Assembly (NCBI GenBank): GCA_014534295.1 | Contig: JACVRU010000064.1 | Location: 1 to 9,927 of the forward strand | Direction: 5' to 3' | DNA: 9,927 bases | Source of the DNA: Thermoleophilia bacterium | GTDB taxonomy: Bacteria; Actinomycetota; Thermoleophilia; Gaiellales; Gaiellaceae | Shown: in pieces, positions 1 to 8,314 of the stretch | How the letters are laid out: each line of letters opens with the position of its first letter | Numbering within the stretch: the first letter of the stretch is position 1 | Notes under the pieces: model-generated | The model's database searches: none | What the model was told of the DNA's origin: nothing | Seen by the model: only the letters and a program-made list of their open reading frames with translations | Position numbers and translations under genes: made by a program

Positions 1-176
1 ACGTCGAGGTCGGGGTCGTCCTGCTCCGGCACCTCCTGCGCCGTTTCGACGGCAACGAGCGGCTGGCGCTCGCCGCCTGGTACCAGGGCGAGCGCGCGGT
101 CCGGGAGCGCGGCGTCTACGTCGAGTCGAGGTGGTTCGCGCAGGTCGTTCTCGCCCTGCGCCGCCGCGGCGTCTAG
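1..176 (+). CDS. Lytic transglycosylase (SLT-type) C-terminal end, partial
   Basis: This is the 3' end of a gene that starts before the window. The open frame begins at base 3 and ends at TAG 174-176, leaving 57 residues. The visible protein has the helical tail typical of soluble lytic transglycosylase (SLT, lysozyme-like) domains: a helix ending in LLRRFDGNERLALAAWYQGE, then AVRERGVY, then a closing helix RWFAQVVLALRRRGV. The segment LALAAWYQGERAV corresponds to the family's conserved LALAAYNAGPGAV motif. Enzymes of this family cut the MurNAc-GlcNAc bond of peptidoglycan to give 1,6-anhydro ends, usually outside the membrane. The catalytic Glu and any signal peptide or LysM domain would lie upstream and cannot be seen. 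The SLT assignment is by motif recognition only. Confidence 0.75.
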   Translation, partial: VEVGVVLLRHLLRRFDGNERLALAAWYQGERAVRERGVYVESRWFAQVVLALRRRGV

Positions 177-191
177 CTTTGTGGCTCTGAG
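177..191 (+). repeat. Upstream copy of a 15-bp imperfect direct repeat
   Basis: The sequence CTTTGTGGCTCTGAG at 177-191 matches CTTAGTGGCTCAGAG at 258-272 at 13 of 15 positions, with centres 81 bp apart. It lies immediately after the stop codon of the upstream gene. The same stretch is part of a weak palindrome, GTGGCTC-T-GAGGCAC (181-195), with six of seven complementary pairs. The second copy lies in the middle of the much better palindrome at 255-283. Bases 184-191 are also perfectly complementary to 266-273, because the core is itself palindromic. The two copies could be a strong and a weak site for one regulator, or pairing partners in RNA. Function is inferred only. Confidence 0.45.
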
Positions 192-227
192 GCACGAGGC
201 CTTCTGTCTGGACAGGTCGGCCGAGCG

Positions 228-252
228 CGAAGCGCATGATCATGCGGCTTCG
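228..252. promoter_or_regulatory. 25-bp near-perfect palindrome
   Basis: The left arm CGAAGC (228-233) and right arm GCTTCG (247-252) flank the perfect 12-bp palindrome GCATGATCATGC (234-245). Only one unpaired G (246) breaks the symmetry. In RNA this could fold as a 10-bp stem with a bulge and a GATC loop. There is no T-run after it, so a canonical intrinsic terminator for the upstream gene is not supported. As DNA it looks like an operator. A smaller possible hairpin (GGCC 198-201 with GGCC 219-222, and CTGT 204-207 with ACAG 212-215) lies just upstream. Confidence 0.5.
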
Positions 253-254
253 AA

Positions 255-283
255 GGACTTAGTGGCTCAGAGCAACTAAGTCC
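255..283. promoter_or_regulatory. 29-bp interrupted palindrome upstream of the YyaL gene
   Basis: The arms GGACTTAGT (255-263) and ACTAAGTCC (275-283) are perfect 9-bp inverted repeats. The centre adds GCTC-A-GAGC (265-273), so 13 of 14 position pairs across the 29 bp are complementary; only G264/A274 mismatch. The symmetric extension through the centre, with a single-base pivot, favours a protein-binding DNA site over an RNA hairpin. A possible -10 box TACCGT lies at 292-297, just before the GTG start at 304, which would put this palindrome over the -35 region of a leaderless promoter. That arrangement would suit a repressor, but no recognisable -35 hexamer was found. No T-run follows, so it is not a canonical terminator. 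Confidence 0.55.
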
Positions 284-303
284 CGAGCGGGTACCGTGCC
301 CAT

Positions 304-2156
<1,853 letters not shown>

Positions 2157-2160
<4 letters not shown>

Positions 2161-2825
2161 CGATCGTCGCGTGCGGCGGCCAGACCCGGCCCCTGACCGC
2201 CTGGCTGCTCGAGCTGACCGGCAAGGAGGACCCGAGCGTCTGCATCCTCGGCACGGCGACGGGCGACGCGAGCATCCCGGGCTACTACGAGACGTTCACG
2301 GCGTATCGCTGCCGCCCCTCGCACGTCGACCTCTTCGGCATCCCGCGGCCCGACTGGGGCGAGCACCTGCTCTCCCGCGACCTGATCTTCGTCGGCGGCG
2401 GCAACACGGCGAGCATGCTCGGCGTCTGGCGCGCGCACGGCGTGGACGAGGTGCTGCGGCGGGCCTGGCAGCGCGGAGTCGTCCTGGCGGGAGGGAGCGC
2501 GGGCGCGATCTGCTGGTTCGAGGCCGGCGTCACCGACTCGTTCCGTGCCGAGCTCGACGGCCTCGACTGCCTCGGCTGGCTACCCGGCTCGTGCTGCCCG
2601 CACTACGACGGCGAGGAGCAGCGCCGGCCGGCCTACGCCCGGCTGCTCGCGGAGGGCTTTCCGCCGGGGATCGCGATCGACGACTTCGCCGCGGCGCGGT
2701 TCGAGGGCACGGAGCTGGCCGAGGTCGTGACCGCCGCCGACGGCGCGACCGCGTACCGGGTCGACCTGGACGGCGAGACGCCGCTGGAGGCCCGGCGTTT
2801 GATGGGCCGGTCAGGCGGGGAGTAG
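2157..2825 (+). CDS. Peptidase S51 / PepE-like (Type 1 glutamine amidotransferase-like fold)
   Basis: A 222-residue protein with the S51 peptidase fold (dipeptidase E, or the related cyanophycinase group). The nucleophile motif is GGSAGAICWFEAG, with Ser114 in the G-x-S-A-G elbow. The family His lies in CPHYDGEE (His149), and the later GIAIDDFAAARFEG matches the conserved acidic stretch of the family. The early VFVGGGNTASML-type segment (here IFVGGGNTASML) is also characteristic. S51 enzymes are cytoplasmic serine peptidases; PepE cuts Asp-X dipeptides, but the substrate here cannot be read from sequence. The GTG at 2157 is preferred because it forms a 4-nt GTGA overlap with the upstream stop and is preceded by a G-rich stretch (2147-2152). 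The in-frame ATG at 2130 is an alternative adding nine residues. It probably shares an operon with the YyaL gene. Confidence 0.85.
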
Positions 2826-2831
2826 AGCGGC

Positions 2832-3050
2832 ATGGGAATCGGAGTCAGCCTCATACTCATCGCAGTGGGCGCCGTCCTGATCTGGGCCGTGGAGGCTTCG
2901 GTCAGCGGCGTCGATCTGACGGCGATCGGCTGGATCCTCCTGATCGTGGGAGCCGCGGGCGCACTCCTCTCGATGATCTTCTGGTCGAGCTGGGGCGGCT
3001 GGGGCGGACGACGGGAGACCGTCTATCGCGACGAGCCGCCGCCCTATTAG
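2832..3050 (+). CDS. Small two-helix membrane protein, DUF6458-like
   Basis: A 72-residue protein. Residues 1-20 (MGIGVSLILIAVGAVLIWAV) form one hydrophobic helix, followed by a short polar turn (SVSGVDLTAIG). Residues about 35-53 (ILLIVGAAGALLSMIFWSS) form a second helix. The tail is Gly/Trp-rich and then polar, ending in RDEPPPY. The pattern G(I)GVSLxLIAxGAxL...VDLxxIGWILxxVGxxG matches the DUF6458 family of small actinobacterial membrane proteins as I recall it. The function is unknown. The start lies 6 nt after the peptidase stop, with only a weak GAG-type ribosome site. It sits between the peptidase and fbiC in what looks like one transcription unit. Confidence 0.8.
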   Translation: MGIGVSLILIAVGAVLIWAVEASVSGVDLTAIGWILLIVGAAGALLSMIFWSSWGGWGGRRETVYRDEPPPY

Positions 3051-3060
3051 TCTCTGAGGG

Positions 3061-5412
3061 GTGGACCCCCGGGAGCTCCTCGCCGCACCGCTCGAGGAGC
3101 TCCTCGCGGAGGCTCGACATCGGCGCGAGCGTGCCAGGGGCGCGCTCGTCACGTTCTCTCCCAAGGTCTTCGTCCCGCTGACGACGCTCTGCCGCGACGT
3201 CTGCGGCTACTGCACCTTCGCCCGGCCGCCCCGGCGCGGCGAGCGCGCGTACCTGGGCCTGGAGGAGGTGCTGGCGATTGCGCGCGCTGGAGCCGCTGCC
3301 GGCTGCCACGAGGCGCTGTTCACGCTCGGCGACAAGCCCGAGCTCCGCTACCGGGTCGCGCGCGACGAGCTTCGCGGCCTCGGCTGCGAGTCGACGCTGG
3401 AGTACCTCGCCGGTGCGGCTCGAGCCGTTCTCGAGGAGACGGGGCTCCTCCCTCACCTGAATCCCGGCGTGATGACCGCCGGCGATCTGGCCGAGCTTCG
3501 GCGCGTGTCGGTGTCGATGGGGCTCATGCTCGAGACCGTCGCCGGCCGGCTCGGGGTCCGGGGGATGCCCCACTGGGCGTCGCCGGACAAGGTCCCTGCC
3601 CGGCGCCTCGAGACGATCGCCGCCGCCGGTGCCGCGGGCGTCCCATTCACCACCGGGATCCTGATCGGGATCGGCGAGACGCGCGCGGAGCGGCTCGAGG
3701 CGCTGTTGGCGATCCGCGAGCTGGCCGAGCGTCACGGGCACGTCCAGGAGGTGATCGTCCAGAACTTCCGGGCGAAGCCGGGGACGCGCATGGCCGGGCA
3801 CCCGGAGCCCGCGCTCGACGACCACCTCTGGACGATCGCCGCCGCGCGGCTGCTCCTTCCGCCCGAGGTCGCGGTGCAGGCGCCGCCGAACCTCGCCTAC
3901 GACGACTTTCCCCGCCTGCTGGATGCCGGGCTCGACGACTGGGGCGGCGTCTCGCCCGTCACCGTCGACCACGTCAACCCGGAGGCGCCGTGGCCCGACC
4001 TCGAGCGCCTCCGAGCCGCGACCGAGGCGCGCGGGCTGGCGCTGGCGCCGCGCCTGGCGGTGCACCCGCGCTACCTCGACGAGGACTGGATCGACCCCGG
4101 AGTGCTGCCGTACGCGCTCCGGCGCGCGGACGCGACCGGGCTCGCCCGCGAGGACCCGTGGGCGCCCGGCGAGGATCGCTCGATCCCGTTCCTGCCGCGC
4201 GACGCGCTGCCGGTCGAGACATCGGAGGAGCTGGGCGAGGACGAGCTCGAGCGCCTCTTCCGGACCCGGGACGAGGAGCTTCACCGCGTGCTCGCCGCCG
4301 CGGACCGGCTCCGCCGCGAGACCTGCGGGGACGAGGTGACGTACGTCGTGACGCGGAACGTCCAGTACACGAACGTCTGCTACTTCCGCTGCGGCTTCTG
4401 TGCCTTCTCCAAGGGCAAGCTGGCGGCGAACCTGCGCGGGCCCGCCTACCTCGTGCCGCACGAGGAGATCGTCCGGCGCGCCGTCGAGGCCTGGGAACGG
4501 GGCGCGGTCGAGATCTGCCTCCAGGGCGGGATCCATCCCGCCTTCACCGGCGAGTACTACCTCTCGGTCGCGCGGGCGATCAAGGAGGCGGTGCCCGGCC
4601 TCCACGTGCACGCCTTCTCGGCGCTCGAGGTCTGGCAAGGCGCCGCCACCCTCGGCCTGCCCCTCGACAGCTATCTCGCGGCGCTGGGCGAGGCGGGCCT
4701 CGGCTCGCTGCCCGGCACGGCGGCGGAGATCCTCGACGACGAGGTCCGCCACGTGATCTGTCCCGACAAGGTGACGACGGCGCAGTGGCTCCAGGTGCAC
4801 GACGCGGCCCATCGCGCCGGCCTGCGCTCGAACGCGACGATCATGTTCGGCCACGTCGAGGGTCCGAGGAACTGGGCGCGGCACCTCCTCCACGTGCGGG
4901 AGCAGCAGCGCCGAAGCGGCGGCTTCACCGAGTTCGTGCCGCTCCCGTTCGTGCACATGGAGGCGCCGATGTACCTCCGGGGTCACGCGCGCCCCGGGCC
5001 GACCTTCCGCGAGGTCCTGCTGATGCACGCGGTGGCGCGGCTGGCGCTCCACCCGTGGATCGCGAACGTCCAGGTCTCGTGGGTGAAGGCAGGCCCAGAG
5101 GGCGTGAAGGCCGCGCTGCGGGCGGGCGTGAACGACCTCGGCGGGACGCTGATGAACGAGTCGATCTCGCGCGCCGCCGGCGCCCGCTGGGGCCAAGAGC
5201 TCCCGCCCGAGCGGATGGAGGAGCTGATCCGGGCCGCAGGCCGGGTGCCGCGGCAGCGGACGACGCTCTACGGCGAGGTGCCGGCGGAGCGGCGGGCCGC
5301 GTCGTTCGGCGCGGCGCCGCTGGCACAGCCGCTCAACCCGCCGGTGGGCGAGGCCGGACTGAAGGCGCCGCCCCGACTCGTACGGCCCGGCTTCCTCACG
5401 GCCGCGAGCTGA
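3061..5412 (+). CDS. fbiC: FO synthase, fused CofG-CofH (FbiC)
   Basis: A 783-residue bifunctional radical-SAM enzyme that makes 7,8-didemethyl-8-hydroxy-5-deazariboflavin (FO), the chromophore of coenzyme F420. Substrates are tyrosine and 5-amino-6-ribitylaminouracil, and SAM is the radical source. The N-terminal CofG half has the cluster motif C44-RDV-C48-GY-C51 within VFVPLTTLCRDVCGYCTFA. The C-terminal CofH half has C440-YFR-C444-GF-C447 within NVQYTNVCYFRCGFCAFSKG, plus CLQGGIHP and a late NDLGGTLMNESISRAAGA. Both halves look intact; mycobacterial FbiC is about 856 residues, so this is slightly compact. GTG 3061 is the first start after an in-frame TGA. The SD-like GAGGG (3056-3060) abuts it with no spacer, so initiation may be leaderless or coupled to the gene ending 10 nt upstream. 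No other F420 genes are in the window. Confidence 0.95.
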   Translation: MDPRELLAAPLEELLAEARHRRERARGALVTFSPKVFVPLTTLCRDVCGYCTFARPPRRGERAYLGLEEVLAIARAGAAAGCHEALFTLGDKPELRYRVARDELRGLGCESTLEYLAGAARAVLEETGLLPHLNPGVMTAGDLAELRRVSVSMGLMLETVAGRLGVRGMPHWASPDKVPARRLETIAAAGAAGVPFTTGILIGIGETRAERLEALLAIRELAERHGHVQEVIVQNFRAKPGTRMAGHPEPALDDHLWTIAAARLLLPPEVAVQAPPNLAYDDFPRLLDAGLDDWGGVSPVTVDHVNPEAPWPDLERLRAATEARGLALAPRLAVHPRYLDEDWIDPGVLPYALRRADATGLAREDPWAPGEDRSIPFLPRDALPVETSEELGEDELERLFRTRDEELHRVLAAADRLRRETCGDEVTYVVTRNVQYTNVCYFRCGFCAFSKGKLAANLRGPAYLVPHEEIVRRAVEAWERGAVEICLQGGIHPAFTGEYYLSVARAIKEAVPGLHVHAFSALEVWQGAATLGLPLDSYLAALGEAGLGSLPGTAAEILDDEVRHVICPDKVTTAQWLQVHDAAHRAGLRSNATIMFGHVEGPRNWARHLLHVREQQRRSGGFTEFVPLPFVHMEAPMYLRGHARPGPTFREVLLMHAVARLALHPWIANVQVSWVKAGPEGVKAALRAGVNDLGGTLMNESISRAAGARWGQELPPERMEELIRAAGRVPRQRTTLYGEVPAERRAASFGAAPLAQPLNPPVGEAGLKAPPRLVRPGFLTAAS

Positions 5413-5425
5413 GATAAGCTTGCGG

Positions 5426-5441
5426 CCTCAACTATTTGAGG
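5426..5441 (+). promoter_or_regulatory. Small inverted repeat overlapping the DoxX gene ribosome site
   Basis: CCTCAA (5426-5431) and TTGAGG (5436-5441) form a perfect 6-bp inverted repeat with a CTAT loop, between fbiC and the DoxX-like gene. The right arm runs into the Shine-Dalgarno of the next gene (GAGGAGG, 5438-5444), so in RNA the hairpin could partly hide it. No T-run follows, so it is not an intrinsic terminator. A possible -10 hexamer TAAGCT (5415-5420) precedes it, without a convincing -35. Confidence 0.35.
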
Positions 5442-5450
5442 AGGTCGTCC

Positions 5451-5858
5451 ATGGACTGGTTCATCCTGATCGGCCGCATCGTCTTCGTCCTCGTCTTCGT
5501 CATGTCCGGGCTCACGATCCACTTGCTGAAGTGGCGGGACGGCGTGGCCTATGCCCGGGAGTACGGCGTGCCCGCCGCGCTCGTGCCCATCTCCGGCCTG
5601 ATGGCGGTCGGCGGCGGCGTTCTGCTCGCGCTCGGCCTCTGGCCCGACCTGGGGGCGCTGCTGATCGCCGCCTTCGCCTTCCCGGTGGCGTTCTGGATGC
5701 ACGGCTTCTGGAAGATCCATGACCCGATGATGCGCATGAACGACCAGGCGCACTTCATGAAGGACACCGCGCTCGGCGGGGCGGCGCTGGCGTTCTTCGG
5801 CTTCTTCCAGCAGTTCGGCGAGGACGTCGGCCTGACGTTGACCGGGCCGCTGTTCTAG
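5451..5858 (+). CDS. DoxX-family-like integral membrane protein
   Basis: A 135-residue membrane protein with about four hydrophobic helices: WFILIGRIVFVLVFVMSGL (about 3-21), ALVPISGLMAVGGGVLLALGLW (about 44-65), LGALLIAAFAFPVAFWMHGFW (about 68-88) and TALGGAALAFFGFFQQFG (about 105-122). The order and the motif pattern (R.vfglvFv.SG..h, GvP.alvplsGlm...GG.lLalGl) match DoxX-like proteins. Family members have been linked to thiosulfate or quinone redox and to oxidative-stress membrane complexes, but the role here is unknown. ATG 5451 has a strong GGAGG at 5440-5444 with 6-nt spacing, so the longer TTG start at 5436 is rejected. It lies 38 nt after fbiC, and its TAG overlaps the convergent lysA stop (CTAG 5855-5858). 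Confidence 0.85.
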   Translation: MDWFILIGRIVFVLVFVMSGLTIHLLKWRDGVAYAREYGVPAALVPISGLMAVGGGVLLALGLWPDLGALLIAAFAFPVAFWMHGFWKIHDPMMRMNDQAHFMKDTALGGAALAFFGFFQQFGEDVGLTLTGPLF

Positions 5859-7126
5859 GGGCTCTCGAGCGACAGCACCTCGTCGAGCGTCTCCCGCCGT
5901 CTGATCAGGCGCGCCTCACCGTCGCCCACGAGCACGGCGGCCGGCCGCGGCAGCAGGTTGTAGTTCGAGCTCATCGCGAGCGTGTAGGCGCCGGCGGCTG
6001 GGATCGCGAGCACGTCGCCGCGTCGCGGCTCGGGCAGGAGGACGCGGCGGACGAGCACCTCCTCCTCGCAGTTCTTGCCGGTGACCGTGTACGCGTGCTC
6101 GCCCGGCTCGTCCGCGCGGTCCGCGAGCACGGCGGTGTACCGGGCGCCGTAGAGCTGCGGGCGGGGGTTGTCGGACATGCCCCCGTCGACGGCGACGTAG
6201 GTCGTCGCCTCGCTCGCCCGCTTCACGGCGCCGACGCGGTAGAGGGCGACGCCCGCGCGGCCGACGAGCGAGCGTCCGGGCTCGAGCACTACGAGCGGCT
6301 GCGGCAAGCCGTGCAGGTCCCAGGCCCGCTCGAGGCGCTGGAGCAGCTCGCTCACGAACTCTTCCACCGAGGGCGGCTCCTCGTCCTCGACGTGGCGGAC
6401 GCCCAGCCCGCCGCCGAGGTCGACCACCGCGGGCTCCCAGCCGCCGAGCTCGGTGCGGCAGGCGGCAGCGAACGCGCCCAGCCACTCCACGGCCATCCGG
6501 GCCGCCTGCGTCTCGAGCAGCTGGGAGCCGATGTGGACGTGGAGGCCGGCCGGGTCGAGGCCCGCCGCGGCGGTGCGGCGCAGCGCCTCGACCGCCTCCT
6601 CCGGCGGCAGCCCGAACTTCGAGCCGTGGTGGCCGGTGCGGATCGCCTCGTGCGTGTCCGCCTCGATTCCGGACGTGACCCGGACGAGCACGCGCCGGAC
6701 GCCGGCCGCCGCCGCCCGCTCGACCTCGTCGAGGGCGTCAAGCACCACGAGGTCCGCGCCGGCCTCCGCGGCGGTCCGCAGCTCCTCGTCCGACTTGTTG
6801 TTGCCGTGGACGACCAGCCGCTCGCCGGGCACGCCGGCGCGCCGCGCGAGCTCGAGCTCGCCGAGCGTCGACACGTCGGCCCCGAGGCCCTCCTCGGCGA
6901 AGAGGCGCAGCAGAGCGAGGTTCGGGAACGCCTTCGAGCCGTAGGCGACGAGAGCCTCGGGCGCCGCCGCGCGGTACGCACGCGCCTGCGCCCGGAGCGT
7001 CGCCTCGCAGTAGGCCACGAGCGGCGTCCCGAACTCGTCCGCGAGCTCGCTCGCGCGAACGCCGCCGATCGCGAGCGCGCCGTCCTCCACCGCGGCGGAG
7101 TCGGGGAGCAGGTCGAGCACCGGCAT
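5855..7126 (-). CDS. lysA: Diaminopimelate decarboxylase (LysA)
   Basis: A 423-residue fold-III PLP enzyme that decarboxylates meso-diaminopimelate to L-lysine, the last lysine step, in the cytoplasm. Visible hallmarks are the PLP lysine in VAYGSK65AFPN, HGNNKSDEEL, THEAIRTGHHGSKFG, HVHIGSQ, VDLGGGLGV, LEPGRSLVG, VDGGMSDNPRPQLYG and GAYTLAMSSNYN. These separate it from ornithine/arginine decarboxylases. The length is normal. The usual CESGD-type catalytic loop reads C353-E-E-E-V-L: the Cys and following Glu remain, but the Ser/Gly/Asp part is altered and appears one residue shorter. The ATG (7126-7124) overlaps the start of the divergent gene, and no clear Shine-Dalgarno precedes it. GTG codons at residues 3 and 13 are possible alternative starts. 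Its TAG shares CTAG with the convergent DoxX-like gene. Confidence 0.93.
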   Translation of the reverse strand: MPVLDLLPDSAAVEDGALAIGGVRASELADEFGTPLVAYCEATLRAQARAYRAAAPEALVAYGSKAFPNLALLRLFAEEGLGADVSTLGELELARRAGVPGERLVVHGNNKSDEELRTAAEAGADLVVLDALDEVERAAAAGVRRVLVRVTSGIEADTHEAIRTGHHGSKFGLPPEEAVEALRRTAAAGLDPAGLHVHIGSQLLETQAARMAVEWLGAFAAACRTELGGWEPAVVDLGGGLGVRHVEDEEPPSVEEFVSELLQRLERAWDLHGLPQPLVVLEPGRSLVGRAGVALYRVGAVKRASEATTYVAVDGGMSDNPRPQLYGARYTAVLADRADEPGEHAYTVTGKNCEEEVLVRRVLLPEPRRGDVLAIPAAGAYTLAMSSNYNLLPRPAAVLVGDGEARLIRRRETLDEVLSLESP

Positions 7127-7964
7127 GATGATGCCGTTGCGCTTCTACCTCTCGCTGCCGGAACGCCTCGTGCGGCTCGTCGCCGCGCTCCTCGGAGGAG
7201 CGGTCCACGAGACGGCGCAGCTCGTGCTGCCGCGGCTCGTGCGCCGCTCCCGCTTCTACGAGGCGACAGCCAAGAACCTGCTGCGGATCGTGGTCGAGTT
7301 GGTCGGCGGCGTCGAGGCGGGGGAGCGGCACGAGCTGCCGGCGGGCAGGCTCGCGATGCGCAAAGGCGCGGGCAACGTCGTCGAGCTGGGCTCGATCGCC
7401 GCCTTCGGCTTCTCGCCGCTCTGGCTGCTGGCCGGCGCGAGCGACCTCCTCCGCGGCTCCCGGGTCTACCTGGCCACGCTGGTGGAGGAGCTCCAGGCGG
7501 CAGGCGTCCTCGCCGAGGACGCCGAGGTCGGGTCGGTGGACGAGCTCCTGGGGGTCCTCGAGCGCGGCGCCGGGCGGTCGGCGGCCCTCGTGGACGTGCC
7601 GCCGGTCGAGCTGGCCGAGCTGCGGCGGTCGCTCGCCGAGCTCGCCGCCGAGCGCGACGCGCTGCCGAGCCCGGAGGAGCTGGCGTCGGCCTACGAGGGC
7701 CTCAGGCGCGCCGCCCGGCGCGAGGCCCGCCCGCTGCTGGAGGTCTCGACCGGGATCGGGCTCGCATTTGCCCTCACGGCCGGCAAGCTCGGCCGCGAGC
7801 ACCTGGTCGTCCCCTACCGTGAGGACTGGCAGCCGGTCCGGCGCGAGGGCTTCGCAGGGTATGCCCGCCGGATCGCGGAGCCGTACCGCCGTGCCGTCGA
7901 GGCGCACCTCGATCCCGACCGGCCGACCCACACCGAGCGCGCGCTGCGATCATGGCGCCCGTGA
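7125..7964 (+). CDS. Conserved hypothetical protein, possibly membrane-associated
   Basis: A 279-residue protein that I do not recognise as a named family, though it resembles uncharacterised actinobacterial proteins. The N-terminus is basic and amphipathic (RFYLSLPERLVRLVAALLGG). RSRFYEATAKNLLRIVVELVGGVE follows, then a hydrophobic patch NVVELGSIAAFGFSPLWLLAGASDLL (about 85-110). The middle is helix-rich, with repeated acidic and leucine residues (VELAELRRSLAELAAERDALPSPEEL). The C-terminal part has LLEVSTGIGLAFALTAGKLG, REDWQPVRREGFAGYARRI and YRRAVEAHLDPDRPTHTERAL. Base composition matches the neighbours, so recent transfer is not suggested. Three in-frame ATGs (7125, 7128, 7131) open it; the third gives 277 residues and avoids overlap with the lysA ATG. 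Its TGA (7962-7964) overlaps the OsmC gene start region. Confidence 0.75.
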   Translation: MMMPLRFYLSLPERLVRLVAALLGGAVHETAQLVLPRLVRRSRFYEATAKNLLRIVVELVGGVEAGERHELPAGRLAMRKGAGNVVELGSIAAFGFSPLWLLAGASDLLRGSRVYLATLVEELQAAGVLAEDAEVGSVDELLGVLERGAGRSAALVDVPPVELAELRRSLAELAAERDALPSPEELASAYEGLRRAARREARPLLEVSTGIGLAFALTAGKLGREHLVVPYREDWQPVRREGFAGYARRIAEPYRRAVEAHLDPDRPTHTERALRSWRP

Positions 7965-8314
7965 CGACGTACGCCGTCGACGCCCGCTCGACCGACCTCC
8001 TCGGCCGGGTCCTCTGCTCGACGCGTGACCATCACTTCGTCATCGACGGCCCGGTCCAAAACGGCGCGCCCGGCGAGGAGGTGACTCCGGCGGAGGCGTT
8101 CCTCGCGGGGGTCGCGGCGTGCGCGGTCGAGCTGATCCAGTCGTTCGAGCCCGCCCTGACGTCCGTCCGTGCCGAGATCGAGGGCCTGCTCGACCGGGAG
8201 CACCCGGTGCGCGAGGACGTGACCGTCTTCAACAGCGTTCGCCTGCGCGTCCAGCTCGAGGGAGTCGAGCGCGGCGAGGCCGAGCGGCTCGTCGAGCGCT
8301 TCAAGGGCAGGTGA
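7952..8314 (+). CDS. OsmC-family protein, candidate selenoprotein with in-frame TGA at 8312
   Basis: An OsmC-like protein (the OsmC/Ohr group are cytoplasmic thiol peroxidases with two redox cysteines). Under the standard code it stops at TGA 8312-8314 after 120 residues. The TPAEAFLAGVAACAVELIQSF segment holds the first family cysteine, Cys57, and DHHFVIDGPVQNGAPGE is a subfamily signature as I recall it. The second cysteine is expected right after LVERFKGR, exactly where the TGA lies. Reading through gives PLYGSVAVATPDTIVEVG and TAA 8369-8371, for 139 residues, the usual family length. Either the TGA encodes selenocysteine (residue 121) or the gene lost its C-terminus very recently. ATG 7952 and GTG 7961 are both possible starts; the latter makes a GTGA overlap with the upstream stop. 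Confidence 0.85.
   Translation: MAPVTTYAVDARSTDLLGRVLCSTRDHHFVIDGPVQNGAPGEEVTPAEAFLAGVAACAVELIQSFEPALTSVRAEIEGLLDREHPVREDVTVFNSVRLRVQLEGVERGEAERLVERFKGR

Noticed and set aside
236..262. Tiny open frame MIMRLRRT in the intergenic region before the YyaL gene
   Set aside because: No ribosome site, no repeated regulatory codon of one kind beyond three Arg, and it falls across two palindromes that explain the sequence better.
228..283. Intrinsic terminators for the upstream lytic transglycosylase gene
   Set aside because: Both inverted repeats lack a following T-run, and the second is symmetric through its centre, which fits a DNA site better than a terminator hairpin.
2902..5196. 764-residue open frame on the minus strand opposite the small membrane protein gene and fbiC
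   Set aside because: The composition is that of a GC-driven shadow frame (Arg, Gly and Ala runs), and the plus strand carries intact FbiC cluster motifs.
6095..7822. Long plus-strand open frame opposite lysA and running into the hypothetical gene
   Set aside because: Antisense to an intact LysA, low-complexity in its later part, and without a ribosome site or known motifs.
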